From an uncultured Lachnospiraceae bacterium (GTDB lineage Bacteria; Bacillota; Clostridia; Lachnospirales; Lachnospiraceae): 8,368 nt of DNA. The notes below the pieces were generated by a model. That model was not told where the DNA came from and searched no databases. It was given only the letters and a program-made list of their open reading frames with translations. The stretch is from NCBI GenBank assembly GCA_937915975.1, contig CALGGL010000318.1:1-8368 (forward strand), written 5' to 3'. Below, in pieces: positions 1 through 6,595 of this stretch. Within the stretch, counting starts at the first letter, position 1. The number at the start of each line of letters is the position of its first letter. A program made the position numbers and the translations under genes.

Positions 1-260
1 AATAAAAATGTCAAATAAATCAATAAGAATAAAACCAGCGCTCCGCTTATCGTTGTTTCAAAAGGCTGCTTATCTGTCACAACCCAAAGCACTGTACTTA
101 GTATCGCATATATACTAATAACCGTAATCAGCATATTTTTTCTGTGTGATACTTTTTTTAACGGATAACCCAAAAAGCCTGTTATAAGCAGCCAGGCTGA
201 AAGAGTATATGCTGTTCCTTCGATAAGGCAATAAACCAAATCATAAATTATCTGTAACAT
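1..260 (-). CDS. Partial integral membrane protein, probable N-terminus of the LytTR-partner sensor histidine kinase
   Basis: An open frame starts at ATG 260-258 and runs without a stop through the left edge of the window, giving 86 codons (N-terminal part only). The start has an SD (AGGA, 8 nt upstream) and lies 10 bp after the stop of the LytTR response regulator. The translation begins MLQIIYDLVY and is strongly hydrophobic. Likely membrane segments are residues 3-30, 43-61 and 69-86, separated by a basic loop (KKVSHRKN, 35-42) and a short polar loop (TDKQPFE, 62-68). This multi-spanning N-terminus with no signal peptide resembles the sensor domains of AgrC-like or GHKL histidine kinases, which usually sit beside LytTR regulators. 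The kinase domain itself (H box, N and G boxes) lies outside the window, so the function is inferred from topology and position. It could also be an unrelated membrane protein of the same operon. Confidence 0.72.
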   Translation of the reverse strand, partial: MLQIIYDLVYCLIEGTAYTLSAWLLITGFLGYPLKKVSHRKNMLITVISIYAILSTVLWVVTDKQPFETTISGALVLFLLIYLTFL

Positions 261-270
261 TTTTTTATTC

Positions 271-981
271 CTATCTCGCACTGTTTCTTACATATTCCAA
301 AAGCTTTATCTTAAAATCAGCCATGCTGCTTCTGCTAAGCGGTAAAGCAGTATCCTTTGAAACGATGACCTCATTACTGTGATGCTTTTTCACATGTCTT
401 AAATTTACTACATATCCTCTGTGTATTCTGTAAAAAGAATCTGTTATCAGGGAAAGCTGTTTTTCCATATCGGCAAGCTTGCCGCGGATGGTATATTCTC
501 TTTTTGAAAGTACAATTCTTACGGAATTATTTTGTGCCTCTATATATACTATATCATCCACCGGAGCAACGACATCCTCACCATCATATCTGATTACGAT
601 GTGTTTTCCTCCGATGAGCTTTTCCTTCAAATCCGAAAGAGTTTTATTTAACTTATCCTCATCCACCGGCTTGCCAAGGAATCTAAAAGCAGCCACTTCA
701 TAACCGTCCATGGCCATCTCAGTATGACTGGTAAGAAATATAACAGGTATATCGATATCGAGCTCACGCAGTTTTACCGCAGTACTCATACCGTCAAGCA
801 CAGGCATCTCGATATCAAGAAAGAGAGCCTCCGGTCTTACACCCTTTTTTATATCAGACAGTAATTCTTCTCCATCCGCATATTCCTTGCAAGATAAATC
901 AAGTCTTCCAAAAAATCCGTAAAGAGCATCCGTAATTTTTTTTCTTATTATTTTTTCATCATCACATACCGCTATAAGCAT
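271..981 (-). CDS. LytTR-family response regulator (AgrA/LytR type)
   Basis: This 236-aa cytoplasmic DNA-binding response regulator has two domains. Residues 1-120 form a receiver: the acidic pair is D7/D8, the phosphoacceptor is D56 in FLDIEMP, the switch threonine is T84 in FLTSH, and the conserved lysine is K104 in FLGKP. All catalytic residues are present. Residues about 127-232 form a LytTR DNA-binding domain, with the typical DIVYIEA strand near 143-149, the signature FYRIHRGYVVNLRHV at 183-197, and LPLSRS at 213-218. The start is supported by GAGGA seven bases before the ATG. The gene lies 52 bp after the ABC ATPase and 10 bp before the putative kinase, so it probably regulates this operon in response to that sensor. 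LytTR regulators usually bind pairs of direct repeats; I could not find a convincing pair in this window. Confidence 0.95.
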   Translation of the reverse strand: MLIAVCDDEKIIRKKITDALYGFFGRLDLSCKEYADGEELLSDIKKGVRPEALFLDIEMPVLDGMSTAVKLRELDIDIPVIFLTSHTEMAMDGYEVAAFRFLGKPVDEDKLNKTLSDLKEKLIGGKHIVIRYDGEDVVAPVDDIVYIEAQNNSVRIVLSKREYTIRGKLADMEKQLSLITDSFYRIHRGYVVNLRHVKKHHSNEVIVSKDTALPLSRSSMADFKIKLLEYVRNSAR

Positions 982-1008
982 GAACTGTTCCTCGTCTATA
1001 ATTTATTA

Positions 1009-1021
1009 TGTTACCGTAACA
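1009..1021. repeat. 13-bp perfect inverted repeat between ATPase and response regulator genes
   Basis: TGTTAC-C-GTAACA is a perfect dyad with 6-bp arms around one base, inside the 52-bp gap upstream of the response regulator. On the minus strand it sits between a TTGATT (1028-1023) and a TAAATT (1005-1000) separated by 17 bp, a weak -35/-10 pair. The dyad would therefore occupy the spacer of a possible internal promoter. Against this, a start about 7 nt past that -10 would fall on the SD itself, leaving almost no leader. It may be an operator or a chance palindrome. Confidence 0.35.
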
Positions 1022-1033
1022 CAATCAATTGTA

Positions 1034-1705
1034 TCAAACGATTCTTCCGTTTTCAATATTAATGGTACGATTGCCGTACGCTGCACAATCAGCGGAATGT
1101 GTAACCTGAAGTATGGTTATGCCCTTCTTTTCATTAAGCTTTTTAAAAAGATTCATAATCTCCGTTCCGGATACCGAATCAAGATTACCGGTTGCCTCAT
1201 CGGCAAGAAGTATCTCCGGATTACCAAGTACCGCTCTGGCTACGGCTACTCTTTGCTGCTGTCCGCCAGAAAGCTCTGCCGGCATGGCTTTTCTTTTTTC
1301 TGTAAGACCTGTTATCTCAAGTATCTCTTTTAATTCAGGCTCAAGCTCAGATCTTTTTTTACCTTTAACGGTAAGCGGAAGAAGTATATTGTCCTCCACA
1401 TTAAGATTCTGAACCAGATTATAAAACTGAAATACAAATCCTATTTTTTCAAGCCGAAGCTGTGACAGCTTTCTCTCTGACATCTTTGTTATATCCTCGC
1501 TGTCAATTAATATATTTCCCTCAAACTCTCTGTCAAGTCCGCCTATAAGGTATAAAAGTGTTGACTTACCGCTTCCGGATGCACCCATAAGAGATACAAA
1601 CTCTCCCTTTTTAACCTCAAAGCCCGCATCTGTCAAAACCTTATTTTCACTGCCGCCCTTACCAAAGGTCTTACTAACATTTTTTACTTCTATCATACTG
1701 CTCAT
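1034..1705 (-). CDS. ABC transporter ATP-binding protein, MacB/LolD/YbbA type
   Basis: This 223-aa nucleotide-binding subunit powers the FtsX-type permease encoded just upstream. All ABC motifs are intact: Walker A GASGSGKST at 41-49, Q-loop Q93 (FVFQFYNL), signature LSGGQ at 145-149, Walker B ILLADE at 165-170 with catalytic E170, D-loop GNLD at 173-176, and H-loop H203. The length and the LADEATGNLD and QFYNLVQNLNVEDN stretches match the LolD/MacB-N/YbbA class that drives mechanotransmission or export with FtsX permeases, rather than importers. The start at 1705 is chosen because GGAG lies seven bases before it. An internal Met4 would start nearer the usual family N-terminus but has poor SD spacing. 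It follows the permease gene after an unusually long 123-bp gap with no convincing promoter or terminator. Confidence 0.95.
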   Translation of the reverse strand: MSSMIEVKNVSKTFGKGGSENKVLTDAGFEVKKGEFVSLMGASGSGKSTLLYLIGGLDREFEGNILIDSEDITKMSERKLSQLRLEKIGFVFQFYNLVQNLNVEDNILLPLTVKGKKRSELEPELKEILEITGLTEKRKAMPAELSGGQQQRVAVARAVLGNPEILLADEATGNLDSVSGTEIMNLFKKLNEKKGITILQVTHSADCAAYGNRTINIENGRIV

Positions 1706-1828
1706 ATCAAAGCTCCTTTCATACTAAACCACTATATCTTTACAAAAGCCATCACACTGCACCTGCCTGACAGCTTATGCCGTACATCACAAATATAAAT
1801 CTCACTCATAATCAATATGTAAATCAAC

Positions 1829-4291
1829 CTACTCATACTTAAGTTGAAGCGCTATCTTCATCTTCCTGAGTGACCTAACCGGGAATAGTGAAACCAAAGT
1901 AAATACCACCCACAAAATCACCAGAAATACTACATACATTTTTATATCATAGGATACGTTGAACCCGCCTGCCAACGAATTCAAAAGTCTTCTAAACGGA
2001 ATAAATGCCAGAATTGCCGCAGGAAGAGAAACTATAAGTGCAATCGCCGACGATATCATGCTCTCAAGGATAAACATAAATGAAAGCTTATCTCTCGTCA
2101 TAGCCGTCGACATAAGCACGGCACACTCACGCTTTCTTCCTTCAAAGCCGATAAGCTGATTGCTTATCATACCGATTACAGTAAGCGCAACTCCCAGTAT
2201 GATTACAAGCATAAGCATGGACTTCATACCTGTTTTTTTACCTTCCCATGTGGCATTATATTCATCCAGTGTCAGAACATCATATATAACAGTACCTGAA
2301 TATTTTTTTATCTTTGACTTTATCTCTTCAGGGTTGTCACATCTTACATATATTTCACTCGGATAATCATGAAAAATATCTATATAATTATCCATCGATA
2401 TTACGATTGAATTAGAGGTCGAATCATAATTATTACTGTCTATATATCCGCCGACCTTAAGTGTCTTTTTGATAGGCAGATAGCTGTCCGAATCAAAGGT
2501 AAGCTCCACCTCATCTCCCGTTTTTACACCAAATTTTTCTGCAATTGCTTTGTCTATATAAAAAGTATCATTATCTATATCTGAAGGCAGATTCTTAACA
2601 CCGATCAAAAGCGAAAAGCCTTCTTTAGGAAATCCGAATATATTAACATCCTTGGTATAATCATTTATTGTTATTTTTTTCTCAACCTTATAAACTGTCT
2701 CAGTTTCGCTTACTCCTTCCAAATCATCTATGTAAGAAAACATCGAAGCCTTCTGATCGTTATTAAGCTGTATCTGGATATCGGCATCAAAGGTCTTTAT
2801 GTCATATATCGCATCGAGCGATGTTACAAATATGAAAAGTACTATAGCAAGTGCTGCTGCCGTTATACAAAGTACTCCGCTTCCCACAGTACTTTTTCTT
2901 GCAAAACACTCAAGAGCTGCAAGCTTTGCAACCGGCTTTTCCCTTTTATCGAAATGCTTTACCAAAAGACCTGAACAAAGGCAAAGTAAAACCGGAAATA
3001 AAAGTGAAATTCCAAATATGATAAATGCAAAGCTTATAAACATAGCTGCAATATTATCGGTTACAACAAGTAAAACTATTGATACAATAATCATAATTGC
3101 ACCTAAGGTATAGGACACCTTGTTAAGCTTATACTTTGTATCCTTGTTATCAAATATAATGTCTCTGATAGAGGTTCTTGATGCCTTAACAATCTCCTTA
3201 ATCGAACAGATACATTCTATGAAAATTGCAATCAGTATAACTGCTATATAAGCACCTATTCCGGTTTTTCCGAAATCTACCGAAACACTTGCATCCTTTG
3301 AATCAACCGATATTATACCTCCAAGCAAAATGCTTCTCACAATCTTATAAAGAACGCATCCGATTATACCTCCGAACAAACCGTAAAGTCCTGTCTCCGC
3401 AAGTAAAAATCCTGTAGTAAATCTGTTGGATAAACCAAGACTTCTAAATGTGCCTACGACTGACATTCGTTCACTGACTATACGCTGCGAAACAGACATG
3501 GTTACAAATATTACCAACAGCAGACACACGGCAAACATTAAAAGGAAGATAAGCGTTATAATCTTAATCATAGCATTAATCTCACCGTCATCTATAATCT
3601 TACCGACATCAGCTCTGTAGTCTCTCTCCTTAAGAATATCTACAACCTCGTCCGCTTCATCATCCTCCAAAACATCTATATAAGCCTCCGCATATATAAG
3701 CTCTCCGTCAAAATCAAGCTTAAGCATTCCCTCTTTACTAAGAAGTGCAAGGCTTGCTCCGTTTGCCATACCGGTTTCAGAAAGAATCACACTAATCTTA
3801 TATGAAACAGCCTCACCCGCATCACTGTATAAGACAAGCTCATCACCTACACTTAAGCCATAGCTTTCGGCAAGCTTTTTCGATATAGCAGCCTCATCGT
3901 CATTTAAGCTTAGTTCATCTCCGATAAGACGCATCTTGTAAGCCATGTCAAAATCCATAGACTCTACCGTATAGCTTTTCGAATGAAAATAGTTGTAAAA
4001 GCCTTCCGGTATCTCGATGCTTCCGCCCTGTCTTGTGGTTATAAGCAATGTATTTGCCGGTATATCCATGTCCAGGATATCTTCATCCACTCCAAGCTCA
4101 TCCGTTATGATGATATCGCTTGTACCTGTTACCTGGGTAAGAAGATTCTTAACGAGATACTCCATCGAGCCGGACATGTCTATGCAAAGGAGTGCCGAAA
4201 ATGAACAGCTTGCTATACATACGAATAAAAGCAAGGTTCGAAGCGGTTTTGAAAATATATTTTTTAAAGTGTGCTTTATCATTATACGCAT
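1829..4291 (-). CDS. FtsX-like ABC transporter permease, 10-TM, two FtsX units
   Basis: This 820-aa integral membrane protein is the transmembrane partner of the ATPase at 1034-1705. Predicted layout: TM1 about 17-38; extracytoplasmic domain about 39-242; TM2 243-268; TM3 295-325; TM4 345-363; a linker pair TM5/TM6 at 393-411 and 414-444; TM7 468-490; a second extracytoplasmic domain about 491-690; TM8 691-712; TM9 738-768; TM10 783-803. Each half carries the cytoplasmic FtsX-like motif after its first post-ectodomain helix: SERMSVVGTFRSLGLS at 273-288, and GRKRECAVLMSTAMTRDKL at 718-736. The duplicated layout and length resemble E. coli YbbP (about 800 aa) more than BceB (about 650 aa, one ectodomain). 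The SD (GGAGG at 4303-4307) lies 11 nt before the start, and the A-run leading into it begins on the last base of the upstream peptidase stop. This argues for coupled translation with the peptidase. The substrate is unknown: lipids, peptides or envelope stress are all possible. Confidence 0.93.
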   Translation of the reverse strand: MRIMIKHTLKNIFSKPLRTLLLFVCIASCSFSALLCIDMSGSMEYLVKNLLTQVTGTSDIIITDELGVDEDILDMDIPANTLLITTRQGGSIEIPEGFYNYFHSKSYTVESMDFDMAYKMRLIGDELSLNDDEAAISKKLAESYGLSVGDELVLYSDAGEAVSYKISVILSETGMANGASLALLSKEGMLKLDFDGELIYAEAYIDVLEDDEADEVVDILKERDYRADVGKIIDDGEINAMIKIITLIFLLMFAVCLLLVIFVTMSVSQRIVSERMSVVGTFRSLGLSNRFTTGFLLAETGLYGLFGGIIGCVLYKIVRSILLGGIISVDSKDASVSVDFGKTGIGAYIAVILIAIFIECICSIKEIVKASRTSIRDIIFDNKDTKYKLNKVSYTLGAIMIIVSIVLLVVTDNIAAMFISFAFIIFGISLLFPVLLCLCSGLLVKHFDKREKPVAKLAALECFARKSTVGSGVLCITAAALAIVLFIFVTSLDAIYDIKTFDADIQIQLNNDQKASMFSYIDDLEGVSETETVYKVEKKITINDYTKDVNIFGFPKEGFSLLIGVKNLPSDIDNDTFYIDKAIAEKFGVKTGDEVELTFDSDSYLPIKKTLKVGGYIDSNNYDSTSNSIVISMDNYIDIFHDYPSEIYVRCDNPEEIKSKIKKYSGTVIYDVLTLDEYNATWEGKKTGMKSMLMLVIILGVALTVIGMISNQLIGFEGRKRECAVLMSTAMTRDKLSFMFILESMISSAIALIVSLPAAILAFIPFRRLLNSLAGGFNVSYDIKMYVVFLVILWVVFTLVSLFPVRSLRKMKIALQLKYE

Positions 4292-4309
4292 TTTCTTATC
4301 TTCCTCCTT

Positions 4310-6364
4310 TTACCATCTGCTTACTCTGTCTTCAGGATCCACATACATTCCGTCTCCCGGCTTTACATCATAAAGCTCATAGAATTCATCCGTTGACGAA
4401 AGTACTGCATTTACTCTTATACACTCGGGACTGTGTTCATCGGTTTGAAGCTTATCCATCGCTGCAGTATCCTCGAGCATCATGCACCAGATATATGCAT
4501 AATTTTCAAAAATTTTACTTCTTTGCTCATCGGTTTTTGCTATCTTCATAAGACACTCCATACCACCCTTATCCGCATAATTTTCACTGCAGGTAAGCTC
4601 ACCGTTTACATGATATATATCCATAATCGTAAATGTCGAATAATATTCAATCATCCTATCCATTCTGTTTTCAAGCTCTTCCCTGTCTTCCTTACTTATC
4701 CAGTCAGGATTGTAATTACCGTCCGAATCATAGTTGATACAGTTTGAATCAAAAGCGTGCCCCATCTCATGAGCAACTACCATTCCAAGTCCTCCGAGGT
4801 TGGTATAATAATCCGCATCCTCGTCAAAGTATGGCGCATGCATAATAGCCACTGTTATGTTAAATGAATTGTCTATACCGTACATGGAATTAACCGTCTG
4901 TGCAGACATAATAGGCTCGGATTTGTCATGTGCCTTACCTATCATATCAAGCTGCTTTTTATAATTATCCTTATTAACATTTACATATGTTATAAAGGCA
5001 TCGTCTCCGATAAGCTTTGCATCATTTTTATCCACCTCGTGCGGGGTTCCGCCGCCCTTAACGAAGTACATATTGTCAAGCTTCTTTATTAATCCTTTTC
5101 TGGTTGTCTCGCTAAGCCAGTCTGCCTCATTTATAAGCTGTCTATAGCCTTCCTTAATGTCCTCGTACATACGTGTAAGCTCTTCGTCCATTTCCTCCGT
5201 ATAGTACTTATCAGCATAAAGCTCGCTTACTCTGTTTTCTAACAAACTGTTTGTATAAAGGGCAGTCTCCTCTTCTTTCGCCAGATAGCTTACAGGCGCA
5301 TAAAGCTTTAAAAACTCATACTCTTCCGTCAAAAAATAATTGTATCTGTTCATCAGGTCACAGATAAGATAGGTCTTGATACATTCAAGATTATCATCGT
5401 TAAATGAATCGGCAAGCATGGCAAGCTGTTCCTTATCTCTTACATACCAGCCTCCGTACGGATTATCTTTAATACCCATGGTTTTTTCAAAATTATCCGC
5501 ATCAAGATTTTTAAGTATCTCATGAAAAGCATCCTCTTCATAAAAAGTAAATGATGCATAAGGATTTTCTGCATCCATAATCTGATAATCTGTCTTTCCT
5601 GCCACATCAATTGCAAAGTACACAAAATCATCAGCTTTCCTTCCAGCCTCATCAAGCTCCTCTCCGCAAGCCAAAAGTGCATCAAGCACATATGAACGAA
5701 GCATCTGTCTACTGTCATCACTCTCATATATATCCTTTAGAGCTATGTTGAAAATCGAATCCTTTTGATCTATATAAAGGGCGTTTTTTTCTGATTCGAA
5801 GAAGTTTCTCTCAATCATGATATCAAAAAAAAGGACCTGTCCTTCCTCTTTTGCAATCTCACCGATTATATCAAGAAGCTCATCTGTATCTTTTGCCTCA
5901 TTTATCTCCTTAAGTCTCTTATTAAAATGCTCTGCCCCAAGACTACCTATATCCTCCTGATTAAGATACTGGATATATGCATCCTTAACGAGCTGTTCAT
6001 TGGTACCCGGCTCATAGCTTTTATTTGAAGCTGCTATGTCACTGATAAGACTTATTATCTCTGCATCAACATCATTCATAATGTCCGCTGCCGGTCCACC
6101 GTACGCCTCTCCATAATGAAGGTCAAGATTAAGCAGTGTATCCTTATTCACATAGCCATAAAAATCATCCTGCGGTCTAATCTCCTCAGATGCCTTTTTC
6201 TCACTGTCCTTTGAGTCTTTTTCAGTACTGCCTGCATCATTTACTGTAGCTTCATCTTCTACTTCCTTTTTGATGATTCCGCAGCCGCATAAACCAAATG
6301 CCATAACCATTGCAAGCAGTAATCCTATTAAGCTTTTCATTTTCTTCTTTTTTAGCATATCCAT
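4310..6364 (-). CDS. M13-family zinc metalloendopeptidase (neprilysin/PepO-like), lipoprotein
   Basis: This protein of up to 684 aa is a predicted surface lipoprotein that hydrolyses peptides. It has a basic N-terminus (KKKKMK), a hydrophobic core at about 11-25, and a lipobox L25-C-G-C28, so Cys28 should be lipidated after signal peptidase II cleavage. A charged, Ser/Glu/Lys-rich spacer follows (about 31-62), then the M13 N-terminal motif PQDDFYGYVN (64-73). The catalytic site is intact: HEMGH at 532-536 (zinc ligands H532, H536; general base E533), third ligand E594 in ENYAD (594-598) with D598. Neprilysin-like active-site partners H644 (EHSPE) and R650 (RVNAVLS) are present, and the typical end GDGMYVDPEDRVSRW closes the protein. 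The canonical substrate-binding NAYY reads NSMY (492-495). The GAGGAG at 6372-6367 lies only 2 nt from the first ATG but 8 nt from Met3 (ATG 6358-6356), so the real start is probably Met3 (682 aa). It is first in the cluster, with its stop touching the permease SD. Confidence 0.96.
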   Translation of the reverse strand: MDMLKKKKMKSLIGLLLAMVMAFGLCGCGIIKKEVEDEATVNDAGSTEKDSKDSEKKASEEIRPQDDFYGYVNKDTLLNLDLHYGEAYGGPAADIMNDVDAEIISLISDIAASNKSYEPGTNEQLVKDAYIQYLNQEDIGSLGAEHFNKRLKEINEAKDTDELLDIIGEIAKEEGQVLFFDIMIERNFFESEKNALYIDQKDSIFNIALKDIYESDDSRQMLRSYVLDALLACGEELDEAGRKADDFVYFAIDVAGKTDYQIMDAENPYASFTFYEEDAFHEILKNLDADNFEKTMGIKDNPYGGWYVRDKEQLAMLADSFNDDNLECIKTYLICDLMNRYNYFLTEEYEFLKLYAPVSYLAKEEETALYTNSLLENRVSELYADKYYTEEMDEELTRMYEDIKEGYRQLINEADWLSETTRKGLIKKLDNMYFVKGGGTPHEVDKNDAKLIGDDAFITYVNVNKDNYKKQLDMIGKAHDKSEPIMSAQTVNSMYGIDNSFNITVAIMHAPYFDEDADYYTNLGGLGMVVAHEMGHAFDSNCINYDSDGNYNPDWISKEDREELENRMDRMIEYYSTFTIMDIYHVNGELTCSENYADKGGMECLMKIAKTDEQRSKIFENYAYIWCMMLEDTAAMDKLQTDEHSPECIRVNAVLSSTDEFYELYDVKPGDGMYVDPEDRVSRW

Positions 6365-6366
6365 TT

Positions 6367-6372
6367 CTCCTC
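6367..6372 (-). promoter_or_regulatory. Shine-Dalgarno of the M13 peptidase; favours Met3 start
   Basis: GAGGAG on the minus strand. The distance to the first ATG (6364) is 2 nt, too short for normal initiation, while the distance to the second in-frame ATG (6358) is 8 nt, near optimal. It therefore decides between the two starts in favour of MLKKKK. Confidence 0.6.
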
Positions 6373-6467
6373 TTTTATCATTTATATTGCACTCATTATT
6401 TGTCCTGATAATTCTTTAGTTTTTGTTTATGCTAATATATCATTATTAAATTTTTATTTTGGAAATT

Positions 6468-6508
6468 TGTGGTGAATTGCAAAAAAGATGTGGTGAACGA
6501 CAAAAAAA
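6468..6508 (+). repeat. Tandem direct repeat upstream of the plus-strand ATPase
   Basis: TGTGGTGAA occurs at 6468-6476 and again at 6489-6497, 21 bp apart (two helical turns). Each copy is followed, after three variable bases, by CAAAAAA (6480-6486 and 6501-6507). A degenerate third start, TGTGTTAGAA, follows 20 bp later (6509-6518) and merges with the -10 box. The second copy overlaps the expected -35 position. The phasing suggests a regulator binding one DNA face, or an A-tract-phased upstream element. Confidence 0.6.
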
Positions 6509-6519
6509 TGTGTTAGAAT
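6491..6519 (+). promoter_or_regulatory. Predicted extended -10 promoter for the DUF4143 ATPase
   Basis: TG at 6511-6512, one base, then TAGAAT at 6514-6519 (five of six matches to TATAAT) forms an extended -10. At a 17-bp spacing the -35 position reads TGGTGA (6491-6496), which is weak, as is common for extended -10 promoters. The predicted start is near 6526, giving a leader of about 70 nt before the ATG at 6596. No comparably clear promoter is visible for the divergent peptidase operon. Confidence 0.5.
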
Positions 6520-6533
6520 ATTTTCGAAAATAT
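6518..6533. repeat. 16-bp perfect palindrome over the predicted transcription start
   Basis: ATATTTTCGAAAATAT is a perfect 8+8 palindrome with no spacer. It overlaps the end of the predicted -10 box and the predicted start point, where a repressor would block RNA polymerase. A 13-nt part of it, TTTCGAAAATATC (6522-6534), recurs at 6554-6566 in the hairpin downstream. Confidence 0.6.
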
Positions 6534-6541
6534 CTATATGA

Positions 6542-6567
6542 GGATATTTTCCCTTTCGAAAATATCC
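6542..6567 (+). repeat. Perfect 10-bp-stem hairpin in the ATPase 5' leader
   Basis: GGATATTTTC (6542-6551) and GAAAATATCC (6558-6567) are perfect inverted copies around a 6-nt loop, CCTTTC. No T-tract follows, so it is not a rho-independent terminator. It ends 15 nt before the SD. Its left arm could instead pair with GAAAATATC at 6526-6534, so two exclusive folds are possible in the leader. As DNA it could be a second operator with the same half-site as the palindrome at 6518-6533. Confidence 0.55.
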
Positions 6568-6595
6568 ACGAGATTATTATTTAAGGTGGTTTTAT

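Noticed and set aside
980..1412. Plus-strand open frames opposite the ABC ATPase
   Set aside because: They are antisense to a gene with all ABC motifs intact, have no ribosome-binding site, and the translations look like shadow sequence.
3983..4551. Overlapping plus-strand open frames across the permease start and peptidase end
   Set aside because: Three frames are open at once because of the composition of the minus-strand genes; none has an SD or recognisable domain.
5440..5727. A 95-codon minus-strand open frame inside the peptidase gene
   Set aside because: It lies in another frame of a clearly coding M13 gene, has a biased Met/Leu/Arg composition typical of shadow frames, and has no SD.
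6381..6411. TTATCA/TATAAA as a promoter of the peptidase operon on the minus strand
   Set aside because: The spacing is 19 bp and would leave a leader of only a few bases before the SD. The operon promoter is probably in 6380-6470, but I cannot place it.
6365..6470. LytTR-type direct-repeat binding site upstream of the operon
   Set aside because: No pair of GTT-centred repeats with the usual spacing was found on the coding strand.
6542..6567. Rho-independent terminator
   Set aside because: The stem is AT-rich and no T-run follows. It lies in a 5' leader rather than after a gene.
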